A stretch of 64,000 nt of DNA from Calliopsis andreniformis (lineage: Eukaryota > Arthropoda > Insecta > Hymenoptera > Andrenidae). Position 1 is the first letter of the stretch, and each line of letters starts with the position of its first letter. Where the stretch lies: contig NW_027480429.1 in assembly GCF_051401765.1 (NCBI RefSeq), positions 11,102,157 to 11,166,156 of the forward strand. Direction: 5' to 3'. The notes beneath the pieces were generated by a model, which did not search any database, was not told the DNA's origin, and saw only the letters and a program-made list of their open reading frames with translations. Made by a program: the position numbers and the translations under genes. Shown in pieces: positions 12,601 to 25,715 of this stretch.

Positions 12601-13612
12601 CCACCAGCTCGAATAGTTAGGGCCTAAGAAGTGAACGCCAGAAGCATTAAATACAATAAAAATACAACAGTTTTACCATCGTATAACAGGATTAATTGCA
12701 AACAGTTTGAAAGTGATGGCCACTTCTACGTTCCGGGCAACCTAGGCTTCACTCTAGGGCGTTGCTACACTAGATCGAATAGCTAGGGCCTTAGAAGTCA
12801 ACGCCAGAGTCATAAAATACAATATAAATGCAACAGCTTTTCCATCGTAAAGAACGTATAATTGCTACCATTGTAAATGTTATGTTCATTTCTACGTTCC
12901 GTGCAACCTAGGCTTCACTCTAGGGCGGTGCTCCACCATATCGAATAGCTACGGCCTTAGAAGCCTACGTCTGAAGCATAAAATACAATAAAAATACAAC
13001 GGTCTTTTCATCGTATAACAGGAATAATTGCAACAAGCGTGAAAGTAATGATCATTTCGGCGTTTCGGGCATCCTAGACTTAACTCTGAGGCATTACTCC
13101 ACCAGATCGAATAGTTAGGGCCTAAGAAGTCAACGCCAGAAGCATAATATACAATATAAATACAACAGCTTTTCATTCGTATAAAAGGAATAATTGCAAA
13201 CAGTGTGAAAGTAATGGTCATTTCTACGTTCCGGGCAACCTAGGCTTCACCCTAGGGCGTTGTTCCACCAGATTAAACAGTTAGGGCCTTAGAAGTCAAC
13301 GCCCGAAGCATAAAATACAAAATAAATAGAACAGTTTTTCCATTGTATAAAACGAATAATTGCTACCAGTGTAAAAGTTATGGTCATTTCTACGTTCCGG
13401 GCAACCTAGGCTTCACCCTTGGGCGTTGTTCCACCAGATCGAATGGTTAGGGCGTAAGAAGTGAACGCCAGAAGCATAAAATACAATATAAATACAACAG
13501 TTTTTCCATCGTATAAAACGAATAATTGCAACCAGTGTGAAAGTTATGGTTATTTCTACATTCCGAGCAACCTAGGCTTCACTCTAGGGCGTTGTTCCAC
13601 CAGCTCGAATAG
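9619..13612 (+). repeat. 3994-bp block, paralogue of 25716-29709
   Basis: The two align at a constant offset of 16097 bp over 3994 bp, about 24 monomers, with only a handful of differences seen. Examples are tttcgctcc versus tttcactcc, gggcagcc versus gggcaacc, and cattcg versus caatcg. The divergent monomers at 11293 and 12954 correspond to 27390 and 29051. Confidence 0.85.
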
Positions 13613-13953
13613 TTAGGGCCTAAGAAGTGAACGCCAGAAGCATTAAATACAATAAAAATACAACAGTTTTTCCATCCTATAACAGGATTAATTGCAACCA
13701 GTTTGAAAGTGATGGTCACTTCTACGTTCCGGGCAACCTAGGCTTCACACTAGGGCGTTGCTACACTAGATCGAATAGCTAGGGCCTTAGAAGTCAACGC
13801 CAGAGTCATAAAATACAATATAAATACAACAGCTTTTCCATCGTAAAGAACGTATAATTGCAACCAGTGTGAAAGCTATGGTTATTTCTACATTCCGAGC
13901 AACCTAGGCTTCACTCTACGGCGTTGCTCCACCAGATCGAATAGTTAGGTCCT
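10368..13953 (+). repeat. 23-monomer higher-order unit, copy A
   Basis: This block recurs at 14187-17772, 3819 bp downstream (23 x 166 plus 1), over 3586 bp. I found no mismatch in the blocks I compared line by line. Copies A and B share three private variants that the third sister at 25716-29709 lacks. This makes the A/B split the most recent of the three. A 233-bp bridge (13954-14186) separates A from B. Confidence 0.9.
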
Positions 13954-14186
13954 AAGAAGTGAACGCCAGAAGCATTAAATACAATAAAAATACAACAGTT
14001 TTTCCATCGTATAAAACGAATAATTGCAACCAGTGTGAAAGTTATGGTTATTTCTACATTCCGAGCAACCTAGGCTTCACTCTAGGGCGTTGTTCCACCA
14101 GCTCGAATAGTTAGGGCCTAAGAAGTGAACGCCAGAAGCATTAAATACAATAAAAATACAACAGTTTTTCCATCCTATAACAGGAT
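13954..14186 (+). repeat. Bridge between the two 23-monomer copies
   Basis: This is about 1.4 monomers of ordinary satellite, resembling the local copies at about 13455-13690 (gaagcattaaat head, ccagctcgaatag tail). It ends in a hybrid monomer that switches at offset 72, in taattgctacc, to the start of copy B. It is the exchange scar of the 3819-bp duplication. Confidence 0.7.
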
Positions 14187-17100
14187 TAATTGCTACCTGT
14201 GTGAAAGTTATGGTCATTTCTACGTTCCGGGCATCCTAGGTTTCGCTCCAGGGCGTTGCTCCACCAGATCGAATAGTTACGGCCTATGAAGTCAACGCCA
14301 GAACCATAAAATACAATATAAATACAACAGTTTTTCCATCATATAAAGCGAATAATTGCTACCAGTGTGAAAGTTATGGTCATTTCTACGTTCCGCGCAA
14401 TCTTGGCTTTACCCTAGGGCGTTGTTCCACCAGATGGAATAGTTAGGGCCTAAGAAGTCAACGCCAGAAGCATAAAATACGATATAAATACAACAGCTTT
14501 TCCATCGTATAAAACGAATAATTGCAACCAGTGTGAAAGTTATGGTCCTTTCTACATTTCGAGCAACCTAGGCTTCACCCTAGGGCGTTGCTCCACCAGA
14601 TTACACAGTTAGGGCCTTAGAAGTCAACGCCCGAAGCATAAAATACAAAATAAATAGAACAGTTTTTCCATTGTATAAAACGAATAATTGCTAGCAGTGT
14701 AAAAGTTATGGTCATTTCTACGTTCCGGGCAATCTAGGCTTCACCCTTGGGCGTTGTTCCACCAGGTCGAATAGTTAGGGCCTAAGAAGTGAACGCCAGA
14801 AGCATAAAATACAATATAAATACAACAGTTTTTCCATCGTATAACAGGATTAATTACAACCAGTTTGAAAGTGATGGTCACTTCTACGTTCCGGGCAACC
14901 TAGGCTTCACTCTAGGGCGTTGCTACACTAGATCGAATTGTTACGGCCAAAGAAGTCAACGCCCGAAGGATAAAATACAAAATAAATAGAACATTTTTTC
15001 CATTGTATAAAACGAATAATTGCTACCAGTGTAAAAGTTATGGTCATTTCTACGTTCCGGGCAACCTAGGCTTCACTCTAGGGCGGTGCTGCACCATATC
15101 GAATAGCTACGGCCTTAGAAGCCTACGCCTGAAGCATAAAATACAATAAAAATACAACGGTCTTTTCATCGTATAACAGGAATAATTGCATCAAGCGTGA
15201 AAGTAATGATCATTTTGGGCGTTTCGGGCATCCTAGACCTAACTCTGAGGCATTGCTCCACCAGATCGAATAGTTGGGGCCTAAGAAGTCAACGCCAGAA
15301 GCATAAAATACGATATAAATACAACAGCTTTTCAATCGTATAAAAGGAATAATTGCAAACAGTGTGAAAGTAATGGTCATTTCTACGTTCCGGGCAACCT
15401 AGGCTTCACCCTAGGGCGTTGCTCCACCAGATTAAACAGTTAGGGCCTTAGAAGTCAACGCCCGAAGCATAAAATACAAAATAAATAGAACAGTTTTTCC
15501 ATTGTATAAAACGAATAATTGCTACCAGTGTAAAAGTTATGGTCATTTCTACGTTCCGGGCAACCTAGGCTTCACCCTTGGGCGTTGTTCCACCAGATCG
15601 AATAGTTAGGGCCTAAGAAGTGAACGCCAGAAGCATAAAATACAATATACATACAACAGTTTTTCCATCGTATAAAACGAATAATTGGAACCAGTGTGAA
15701 AGTTATGGTTATTTCTACATTCCGAGCAACCTAGGCTTCACTCTAGGGCGTTGTTGCACCAGCTCGAATAGTTAGGGCCTAAGAAGTGAACGCCAGAAGC
15801 ATTAAATACAATAAAAATACAACAGTTTTTCCACCGTATAACAGGATTAATTGCAACCAGTTTGATAGTGAAGGTCATTTCTACGGTCCGGGCAACCTAG
15901 GCTTCACTCTAGGGCGTTGCTCCACTAGATCGAATAGCTAGGGCCTTAGAAGTCAACGCCAGAAGCATAAAATACGATATAAATACAACAGCTTTTCCAT
16001 CGTATAAAAGGAATAATTGCTACCAGTGTAAAAGTTATGGTCATTTCTACGTTCCGGGCAACCTAGGCTTCACTCTAGGGCGTTGGTCCACCAGATCAAA
16101 CAGTTAGGTCCTTAGAAGTCAACGCCCGAAGCATAAAATACAAAATAAATAGAACAGTTTTTCCATTGTATAAAACGAATAATTGCTACCAGTGTAAAAG
16201 TTATGTTCATTTCTACGTTCCGGGCAGCCTAGGCTTCACCGTAGGGCGTTGTTCCACCAGATCGAATAGTTAGGGCCTAAGAAGTGAACGCCAGAAGCAT
16301 AAAATGCAATAAAAATACAACAGTCTTTCCATCCTATAACAGGAATAATTGCAACCCGTGTGAAAGTTATGGTTATTTGTACATTCCGAGCGACCTAGGC
16401 TTCACTCTAGGGCGTTGTTCCACCAGCTCGAATAGTTAGGGCCTAAGAAGTGAACGCCAGAAGCATTAAATACAATAAAAATACAACAGTTTTACCATCG
16501 TATAACAGGATTAATTGCAAACAGTTTGAAAGTGATGGCCACTTCTACGTTCCGGGCAACCTAGGCTTCACTCTAGGGCGTTGCTACACTAGATCGAATA
16601 GCTAGGGCCTTAGAAGTCAACGCCAGAGTCATAAAATACAATATAAATGCAACAGCTTTTCCATCGTAAAGAACGTATAATTGCTACCATTGTAAATGTT
16701 ATGTTCATTTCTACGTTCCGTGCAACCTAGGCTTCACTCTAGGGCGGTGCTCCACCATATCGAATAGCTACGGCCTTAGAAGCCTACGTCTGAAGCATAA
16801 AATACAATAAAAATACAACGGTCTTTTCATCGTATAACAGGAATAATTGCAACAAGCGTGAAAGTAATGATCATTTCGGCGTTTCGGGCATCCTAGACTT
16901 AACTCTGAGGCATTACTCCACCAGATCGAATAGTTAGGGCCTAAGAAGTCAACGCCAGAAGCATAATATACAATATAAATACAACAGCTTTTCATTCGTA
17001 TAAAAGGAATAATTGCAAACAGTGTGAAAGTAATGGTCATTTCTACGTTCCGGGCAACCTAGGCTTCACCCTAGGGCGTTGTTCCACCAGATTAAACAGT

Positions 17101-17772
17101 TAGGGCCTTAGAAGTCAACGCCCGAAGCATAAAATACAAAATAAATAGAACAGTTTTTCCATTGTATAAAACGAATAATTGCTACCAGTGTAAAAGTTAT
17201 GGTCATTTCTACGTTCCGGGCAACCTAGGCTTCACCCTTGGGCGTTGTTCCACCAGATCGAATGGTTAGGGCGTAAGAAGTGAACGCCAGAAGCATAAAA
17301 TACAATATAAATACAACAGTTTTTCCATCGTATAAAACGAATAATTGCAACCAGTGTGAAAGTTATGGTTATTTCTACATTCCGAGCAACCTAGGCTTCA
17401 CTCTAGGGCGTTGTTCCACCAGCTCGAATAGTTAGGGCCTAAGAAGTGAACGCCAGAAGCATTAAATACAATAAAAATACAACAGTTTTTCCATCCTATA
17501 ACAGGATTAATTGCAACCAGTTTGAAAGTGATGGTCACTTCTACGTTCCGGGCAACCTAGGCTTCACACTAGGGCGTTGCTACACTAGATCGAATAGCTA
17601 GGGCCTTAGAAGTCAACGCCAGAGTCATAAAATACAATATAAATACAACAGCTTTTCCATCGTAAAGAACGTATAATTGCAACCAGTGTGAAAGCTATGG
17701 TTATTTCTACATTCCGAGCAACCTAGGCTTCACTCTACGGCGTTGCTCCACCAGATCGAATAGTTAGGTCCT
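14187..17772 (+). repeat. 23-monomer higher-order unit, copy B
   Basis: This is the second copy of 10368-13953. It ends where ggtccttag (17773) replaces ggtcctaag (13954). The downstream sequence from 17769 matches 3654 onward, so this copy kept the original right flank while copy A has the bridge. That order supports A being joined upstream of B by unequal exchange. Confidence 0.88.
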
Positions 17773-18395
17773 TAGAAGTCAACGCCTGAAGCATAAAATA
17801 CAATAAAAATGCAACAGTCTTTCCATCCTATAACAGGAATAATTGCAACCCGTGTGAAAGTGATGGTCATTTCTACGATCCAGGCAACCTAGGCTTCACT
17901 CTAGGGCGTTGTTCCACCAGATCGAATAGTTAGGGCCTGAGAAGTCAACGCCAGAAGCATAAAATACAATATAAATATAACAGTTTTTCCATCGTATAAA
18001 ACGAATAATAGCAACCAGTGTGAAAGTTATGGTCATTTCTACGTTCCGGGCAACCTAGGCTTCACTCTAGGGCGTTGCTCCACCAGATCGAACAGTTAGG
18101 GCCTTAGAAGTCAACGCCCGAAGCATAAAATACAAAATAAATAGAACAGTTTTTCCATCGTATAAAACGAATAATTGCTACCAGTGTGAAAGTTATGGTC
18201 ATTTCTACTTTCCGGGCAACCTAGACTTCACCCTAGGCCGTTGTTCCACCAGATGGAATAGTTAGGGCCTAAGAAGTCAACGCCAGAAGCATAAAATACG
18301 ATATAAATACAACAGCTTTTCCATCGTATAAAACGAATAATTGCAACCAGTGTGAAAGTTATGGCCATTTCTACGTTCCGGGCAACCTAGGCTTC

Positions 18396-19226
18396 TCCCT
18401 AGGGCGTTGCTTCAACAGGTTGCATAGCTAGGGCCTTAGAAGTCAATGCCCGAAGCATAAAATGCAATAAAAATACAACAGTTTTTCCATCGTATAGCAG
18501 GAATAATTTGCAACCAGTGTGAAGGTTATGGTCATATATACGTTCCGGGCAACCTAGGCATCACTGTAGGGCGTTGCACCACCAGATCGAATAGTTAGGT
18601 CCTTCGAAGTCAACGCCAGAAGCAAAAAATACAATATAAATACAACAGTTTTTCCATCGTGTAAAACGAATAATTGCAACCAGTTTGAAAATGATGGTCA
18701 TTTCTACGTTCCGGGTAACCTAGGCTTCACTCTGGGGCGTTGCTCCAACAGATTGAATAGTTAGGGCCTTAGAAGTCAGCGCCCGAAGCATAAAATGCAA
18801 TAAAAATACAATAGTTTTACCATCGTATAACAGGATTAATTGCAACCAGTTTGAAAGTGATGGTCATTTCTACGTTCCGGGCAACCTTGGCTTCACCCTA
18901 GGGCGTTGTTCCACCAGATCGAATAGTTAGGGCCTAAGAAGTGAACGCCAGAAGCATGAAATACAATATAAATACAACAGCTTTTCCATCCTATAAAAGG
19001 AATAATTGCAAACAGTGTGAAAGTAATGGTCATTTCTACGTTCCGGGCAACCTAGGCTTCACTCTAGGGCGTTGGTCCACCAGATCAAACAGTTAGGGCC
19101 TAAGAAGTGTACGCCAGAAACATAAAATACAATATAAATACAACAGCTTTTCCATTGTATAAAACGAATAATTGCTACCAGTGTAAAGGTTATGGTCATT
19201 TCTACGTTCCGGGCAACCTAGGCTTC
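18396..19226 (+). repeat. Five-monomer cassette (gtatagcagg type)
   Basis: This 831-bp cassette is present here and at 2288-3118 and 7601-8431, but absent from the paralogous junction at 4251-4280. It begins in a monomer with the tail gcttcaacaggttgcatag and includes one with an extra T (aataatttgcaacc). Partial copies start near 9690, 23400, 25790, 35520, 39160 and 59230, and a full copy lies 12112 bp downstream. Confidence 0.75.
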
Positions 19227-22085
19227 ACCCTAGGCCGTTGTTCCACCAGATTGAGTAGTTAGGGCCTAAGAAGTGAACGCCAGAAGCATAAAATACAATA
19301 TAAATACAACAGCTTTTCCATCGTATAAAAGGAATAATTGCAAACAGTGTGAAAGTAATGGTCATTTCTACTTTCCGAGCAACCTAGGCTTCACTCTAGG
19401 GCGTTGCTCCACCAGATCGAATAGTTAGGGCCTTAGAAGTCAACGCCCGAAGCATAAAGTACAAAATAAATAGAACAGTTTTTCCATCGTATAAAACGAA
19501 TAATAGCAACCAGTGTGACAGTTATGGTCATTTCTACGTTCCGGGCAACATAGGCTTCACTCTACGGCGATGCTCCACCAGATCAAACAGTTAGCGCCTT
19601 AGAAGTCAACGCCCGAAGCATAAAACACAAAATAAATAGAACGGTTTTTCCATTGTATAAAACGAATAATTGCTGCCAGTTTGAAAGTGATGGTCACTTC
19701 TACGTTCCGGGCAACCTAGGCTTCACTCTAGGGCGTTGCTACACTAGATCGAATTGTTAGGGCCAAAGAAGTCAACGCCCGAAGGATAAAATACAAAATA
19801 AATAGAACATTTTTTCCATTGTATAAAACGAATAATTGCTACCAGTGTAAAAGTTATGGTCATTTCTACGTTCCGGGCAACCTAGGCTTCACTCTAGGGC
19901 GGTGCTGCACCATATCGAATAGCTACGGCCTTAGAAGCCTACGCCTGAAGCATAAAATACAATAAAAATACAACGGTCTTTTCATCGTATAACAGGAATA
20001 ATTGCATCAAGCGTGAAAGTAATGATCATTTGGACGTTTCGGGCATCCTAGACTTAACTCTGAGGCATTGCTCCACCAGATCGAATAGTTGGGGCCTAAG
20101 AAGTCAACGCCAGAAGCATAAAATACGATATAAATACAACAGCTTTTCAATCGTATAAAAGGAATAATTGCAAACAGTGTGAAACTAATGGTCATTTCTA
20201 CGTTCCGGGCAACCTAGGCTTCACCCTAGGGCGTTGCTCCACCAGATTAAACAGTTAGGGCCTTAGAAGTCAACGCCCGAAGCATAAAATACAAAATAAA
20301 TAGAACAGTTTTTCCATTGTATAAAACGAATAATTGCTACCAGTGTAAAAGTTATGGTCATTTCTACGTTCCGGGCAACCTAGGCTTCACCCTTGGGCGT
20401 TGTTCCACCAGATCGAATAGTTAGGGCCTAAGAAGTGAACGCCAGAAGCATAAAATACAATATACATACAACAGTTTTTCCATCGTATAAAACGAATAAT
20501 TGGAACCATTGTGAAAGTTATGGTTATTTCTACATTCCGAGCAACCTAGGCTTCACACTAGGGCGTTGTTGCACCAGCTCGAATAGTTAGGGCCTAAGAA
20601 GTGAACGCCAGAAGCATTAAATACAATAAAAATACAACAGTTTTTCCACCGTATAACAGGATTAATTGTAACCAGTTTGATAGTGAAGGTAATTTCTACG
20701 GTCCGGGCAACCTAGGCTTCACTCTAGGGCGTTGCTCCACTAGATCGAATAGGTAGGGCCTTAGAAGTCAACGCCAGAAGCATAAAATACGATATAAATA
20801 CAACAGCTTTTCCATCGTATAAAAGGAATAATTGCTACCAGTGTAAAAGTTATGGTCATTTCTACGTTCCGGGCAACCTAGGCTTCACTCTAGGGCGTTG
20901 GTCCACCAGGTCAAACAGTTAGGTCCTTAGAAGTCAACGCCCGAAGCATAAAATACAAAATAAATAGAACAGTTTTTCCATTGTATAAAACGAATAATTG
21001 CTACCAGTGTAAAAGTTATGTTCATTTCTACGTTCCGGGCAACCTAGGCTTCACCCTAGGGCGTTGTTCCACCAGGTCGAATAGTTAGGGCCTAAGAAGT
21101 GAACGCCAGAAGCATAAAATGCAATAAAAATACAACAGTCTTTCCATCCTATAACAGGAATAATTGCAACCCGTGTGAAAGTTATGGTTATTTCTACATT
21201 CCGAGCGACCTAGGCTTCACTCTAGGGCGTTGTTCCACCAGCTCGAATAGTTAGGGCCTAAGAAGTGAACGCCAGAAGCATTAAATACAATAAAAATACA
21301 ACAGTTTTACCATCGTATAACAGGATTAATTGCAACCAGTTTGAAAGTGATGGCCACTTCTACGTTCCGGGCAACCTAGGCTTCACTCTAGGGCGTTGCT
21401 ACACTAGATCGAATAGCTAGGGCCTTAGAAGTCAACGCCAGAGTCATAAAATACAATATAAATGCAACAGCTTTTCCATCGTATAAAAGGAATAATTGCA
21501 AACAGTGTGAAAGTAATGGTCATTTCTACGTTCCGGGCAACCTAGGCTTCACTCTAGGGCGTTGCTCCACCAGATCAAACAGTTAGGGCCTATGAAGTGA
21601 ACGCCAGAAGCACAAAATACAATATAAATACAACAGCTTTTCCATCGTATAAAACGAATAATTGCTACCAGTGTAAAAGTTATGGTCATTTCTACGTTCC
21701 GGGCAACCTAGGCTTCACTCTAGTGCGGTGCTCCACCATATCGAATAGTTACGGCCTTAGAAGCCTACGCCTGAAGCATAAAATACAATAAAAATACAAC
21801 AGTTTTTCCATCGTATAACAGGATTAATTGCAACCAGTTTGAAAGTGATGGTCATTTCTACGTTCCGGGCAACCTAGACTTCACGCTAGGGCGTTGCTCC
21901 ACTAGATCGAATAGCTAGGGCCTAAGAAGTCAACACCAGAAGAATAAAATACGATATAAATACAACAGCCTTTACACCGTATAAAACGAATAATTGCAAC
22001 CTGTGTGAAGGTTATGGTCGTTTCTACGTTCCGGGCAACCTAGGCTTCACCCTAGGGCGTTGTTCCACCAGATCGAATAGTTAGG

Positions 22086-22243
22086 GCCTAAGATGTGAAC
22101 GCCAGAAGCATAAAATACAATATAAATACAACAGTTTTTCCATTGTATAAAACGCTACCAGTGGAAAAGTTATGGTCATTTCTACGTTCCGGGCAACCTA
22201 GGCTTCACCGTAGGGCGTTGTTCCACCAGATCGAATAGTTAGG
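22086..22243 (+). repeat. 158-bp monomer lacking aataattg
   Basis: The anchor spacing here is 158 bp, because ataaaacg-aataattg-ctacc has become ataaaacgctacc. The same 8-bp loss is seen in monomers starting at 34198, 37841, 41982 and 45796. The first three also share the head gatgtgaacgcc. The last two have a caacc core, so they are a recombinant or a parallel event. Confidence 0.85.
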
Positions 22244-22859
22244 GCCTAAGATGTGAACGCCAGAAGCATAAAATACAATATAAATCCAACAGTTTGTCCA
22301 TCGTATAAAACGAATAATTGCAGCCAGTGTGAATGTTATGGTCATTTCTACATTCCGAGCAACCTAGGCTTCACTCTAGGGCGTTGCTCCAATAGATTGA
22401 ATAGTTAGGGCCTTAGAAGTCAACGCACGAAGCATAAAATGCAATAAAAATACAACAGTTTTTCCATCGTATAACAGGATTAATTGCAACCAGTTTGAAA
22501 GTGATGGTCATTTCTACGTTCCGGGCAACCTAGGCTTCACTCTAGGGCGTTGCTCCACTAGATCGAATAGCTGGGGCCATAGAAGTCAACGCCAGAAGCA
22601 TAAAATACGATATAAATACAACAGCTTTTCCATCGTATAAAAGGAATAATTGCAAACAGTGTGAATGTAATGGTCATTTCTACGTTCCGGGCAACCTAGG
22701 CTTCACTCTAGGGCGTTGCTCCACCAGATCAAACAGTTAGGGCCTTAGAAGTCAACGCCCGAAGCACAAAATACAAAATAAATAGAACAGTTTTTCCACG
22801 TATAAAACGAATAATTGCTACCAGTGTAAAAGTTATGGTCATTTCTGCTTTCCGGGGAA

Positions 22860-22877
22860 CCTAGGGTTCACCCTAGG
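22860..22877. other. 18-bp inverted repeat in a monomer variant
   Basis: CCTAGGGT-TC-ACCCTAGG has perfect 8-bp arms with a 2-bp loop. It is created by a single-base variant (cctaggG for cctaggC) in a subset of monomers. The common form keeps two CCTAGG palindromes 6 bp apart. The same 18-bp form is seen at 50227-50244 and in sister copies near 34.97, 38.62, 52.22, 54.54, 56.04 and 58.36 kb. Confidence 0.6.
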
Positions 22878-25715
22878 GCGTTGTTCCACCAGATGGAATA
22901 GTTAGGGCCTAAGAAGTCAACACCAGAAACATAAAATACGATATAAATACAACAGCTTTTCCATCGTATAAGACAAATAATTGCAACCAGTTTGATAGTG
23001 ATGGTCATTTCTACGTACCGGGCAACCTAGGCTTCACTCAAGGGCGTTGCTCCACCAGATCGAATAGTTAGGGCCTTAGAAGTCAACGCCCGAAGCATAA
23101 AGTACAAAATAAATAGAACAGTTTTTCCATCGTATAAAACGAATAATTGCTACCAGTGTGAAAGTTATGGTCATTTCTACTTTCCGGGCAACCTAGATTT
23201 CACCCTAGGGCGTTGTTCCACCAGATCGAATAGTTAGGGCCTAAGAAGTGAACGCCAGAAGCATAAAATACAATATAAATACAACAGCTTTTCCATCGTA
23301 TGAAACGAATAATTGCAACCAGTGTGAAAGTTATGGTCATTTCTACGTTCCGGGCAACCTAGGCTTCCCCCTAGGGCGTTGCTCCAACAGATTGCATAGT
23401 TAGGGCCTTAGGAGTCAATGCCCGAAGCATAAAATGCAATAAAAATACAACAGTTTTTCCATCGTATAGCAGGAATAATTTGCAACCAGTGTGAAGGTTA
23501 TGGTCATACCTACGTTCCGGGCCACCTAGGCATCACTGTAGGGCGTTGCTCCACCAGATCGAATAGTTAGGTCCTTAGAAGTCAACGCCAGAAGCATAAA
23601 ATACGTTATAAATACAACAGCTTTTCCATCGTATAAAAGGAATAATTGCAAACAGTGTGAAAGTAATTGTCATTCCTACGTTCCGGGCAACGTAGGCATC
23701 TCTCTACGGCGTTGTTCAACCAGATCGAATAGTTAGGGCCTCAGAAATCAACACCAGAAGAATAAAATACAAAATAAGTACAACAGCCTTTACACCGTAT
23801 AAAAGAATAATTGCAACCTGTGTGAAGGTTATGGTCATATCTACGTTACGGGCAACCTAGGCTTCACTGTAGGGCGTTGCTCCACCAGATCGAAATGTTA
23901 GGGCCGTAGAAGTCAACGCCCGAAGCATAAAATACGATATAAATACAACAGCTTCTCCATCGTATAAAATGAATAAATGCAAACAGTGTGAAGGTAGTGG
24001 TCATTTCTACGTTCCGAGCAACCTAGGCCTCAATCTAGGGCGGTGCTCCACCATATCGAATAGCTAGGGCCTTAGAAGCCTACGCCTGAAGCATAAAATA
24101 CAATAAAAATACAACGGTCTTTTCATCGTATAACAGGAATATTTGCATCAAGCGTGAAAGTAATGATCATTTCGGCGTTTCGGGCATCCTAGACTTAACT
24201 CTGAGGAATTGCTCCACCAGATCGAATAGTTAGGGCCTAAGAAGTCAACGCCAGAAGCATAAAATACAATATAAATACAACAGCTTTGCCATCGTATAAA
24301 ATGAACAATTGCAAGCAGTGAGAAAGACATGGACATTTCTACGTTCCGGGCAACCTACGCTTCACTCTATGGCGTTCTTCCACCACTTCGAATAGCTACG
24401 GCCTCAGAAGTCAACGCCTGAAGCATAAAATACAATAAAAATGCAACAGTCTTTCCATCCTATAACAGGAATAATTGCAACCCGTGTGAAAGTGATGGTC
24501 ATTTCTACGTTCCGGGCAGCCTAGGCTTCACCCTAGGGCGTTGTTCCACCAGATCGAATAGTTAGGGCCTAACAAGTGAACGCCCGAAGCATAAAATGCA
24601 ATAAAGATACAACAGTTTTTCCATCGTATAACAGGATTAATTGCAACCAGTTTGAAAGTGATGGTCATTTCTACGTTCCGGGCAACATAGGCTTCACTCT
24701 AGGGCGTTGCTCCACTAGATCGAATAGCTAGGGCCTTAGAAGTCAACGCCAGAAGCATAAAATACGATATAAATACAACAGCTTTTCCATCCTATAACAG
24801 GAATAATTGCAACCCGTGTGAGAGTGATGGTCATTTCTACGTTCCGGGCAACCTAGGCTTCACCCTAGGGCGTTGTTCCACCAGATCGAATAGGTAGGGA
24901 CTAACAAGTGAACGCCAGAAGCATAAAATACAATATAAATACAACAGTTTTTCCATCGTATAAATCGAATAATTGCAACCAGTATGAAAGTTATGGTCAT
25001 TTCTGCTTTCCGGGCAACCTAGGCTTCACCCTAGGGCGTTGTTCCACCAGATGGAATAGTTAGGCCCTAAGAAGTGAACGCCAGAAGCATAAAATGCGAT
25101 ATAAATACAACAGCTTTTCCATCGTATAAAAGGAATAATTGCAAACAGTGTGAAAGTAATGGTCATTTCTACGTTCCGGGCAACCTAGGCTTCACTCTAG
25201 GGCGTTGCTCCACCAGATCAAACAGTTAGGGCCTATGAAGTGAACGCCAGAAGCACAAAATACAATATAAATACAACAGCTTTTCCATCGTATAAAACGA
25301 ATAATTGCTACCAGTGTAAAAGTTATGGTCATTTCTACGTTCCGGGCAACCTAGGCTTCACTCTAGGGCGGTGCTCCACCATATCGAATAGTTACGGCCT
25401 TAGAAGCCTACGCCTGAAGCATAAAATACAATAAAAATACAACAGTTTTTCCATCGTATAACAGGATTAATTGCAACCAGTTTGAAAGTGATGGTCATTT
25501 CTACGTTCCGGGCAACCTAGACTTCACGCTAGGGCGTTGCTCCACTAGATCGAATAGCTAGGGCCTAAGAAGTCAACACCAGAAGAATAAAATACGATAT
25601 AAATACAACAGCCTTTACACCGTATAAAACGAATAATTGCAACCTGTGTGAAGGTTATGGTCATTTCTACGTTCCGGGCAACCTAGGCTTCACCCTAGGG
25701 CGTTGTTCCACCAGA

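Noticed and set aside
21597..21791. Zinc-knuckle-like CxxCxxxxH in forward translations
   Set aside because: The fourth ligand of a CCHC knuckle is missing (no Cys five residues after His), and the motif comes from the monomer core in a shadow frame.
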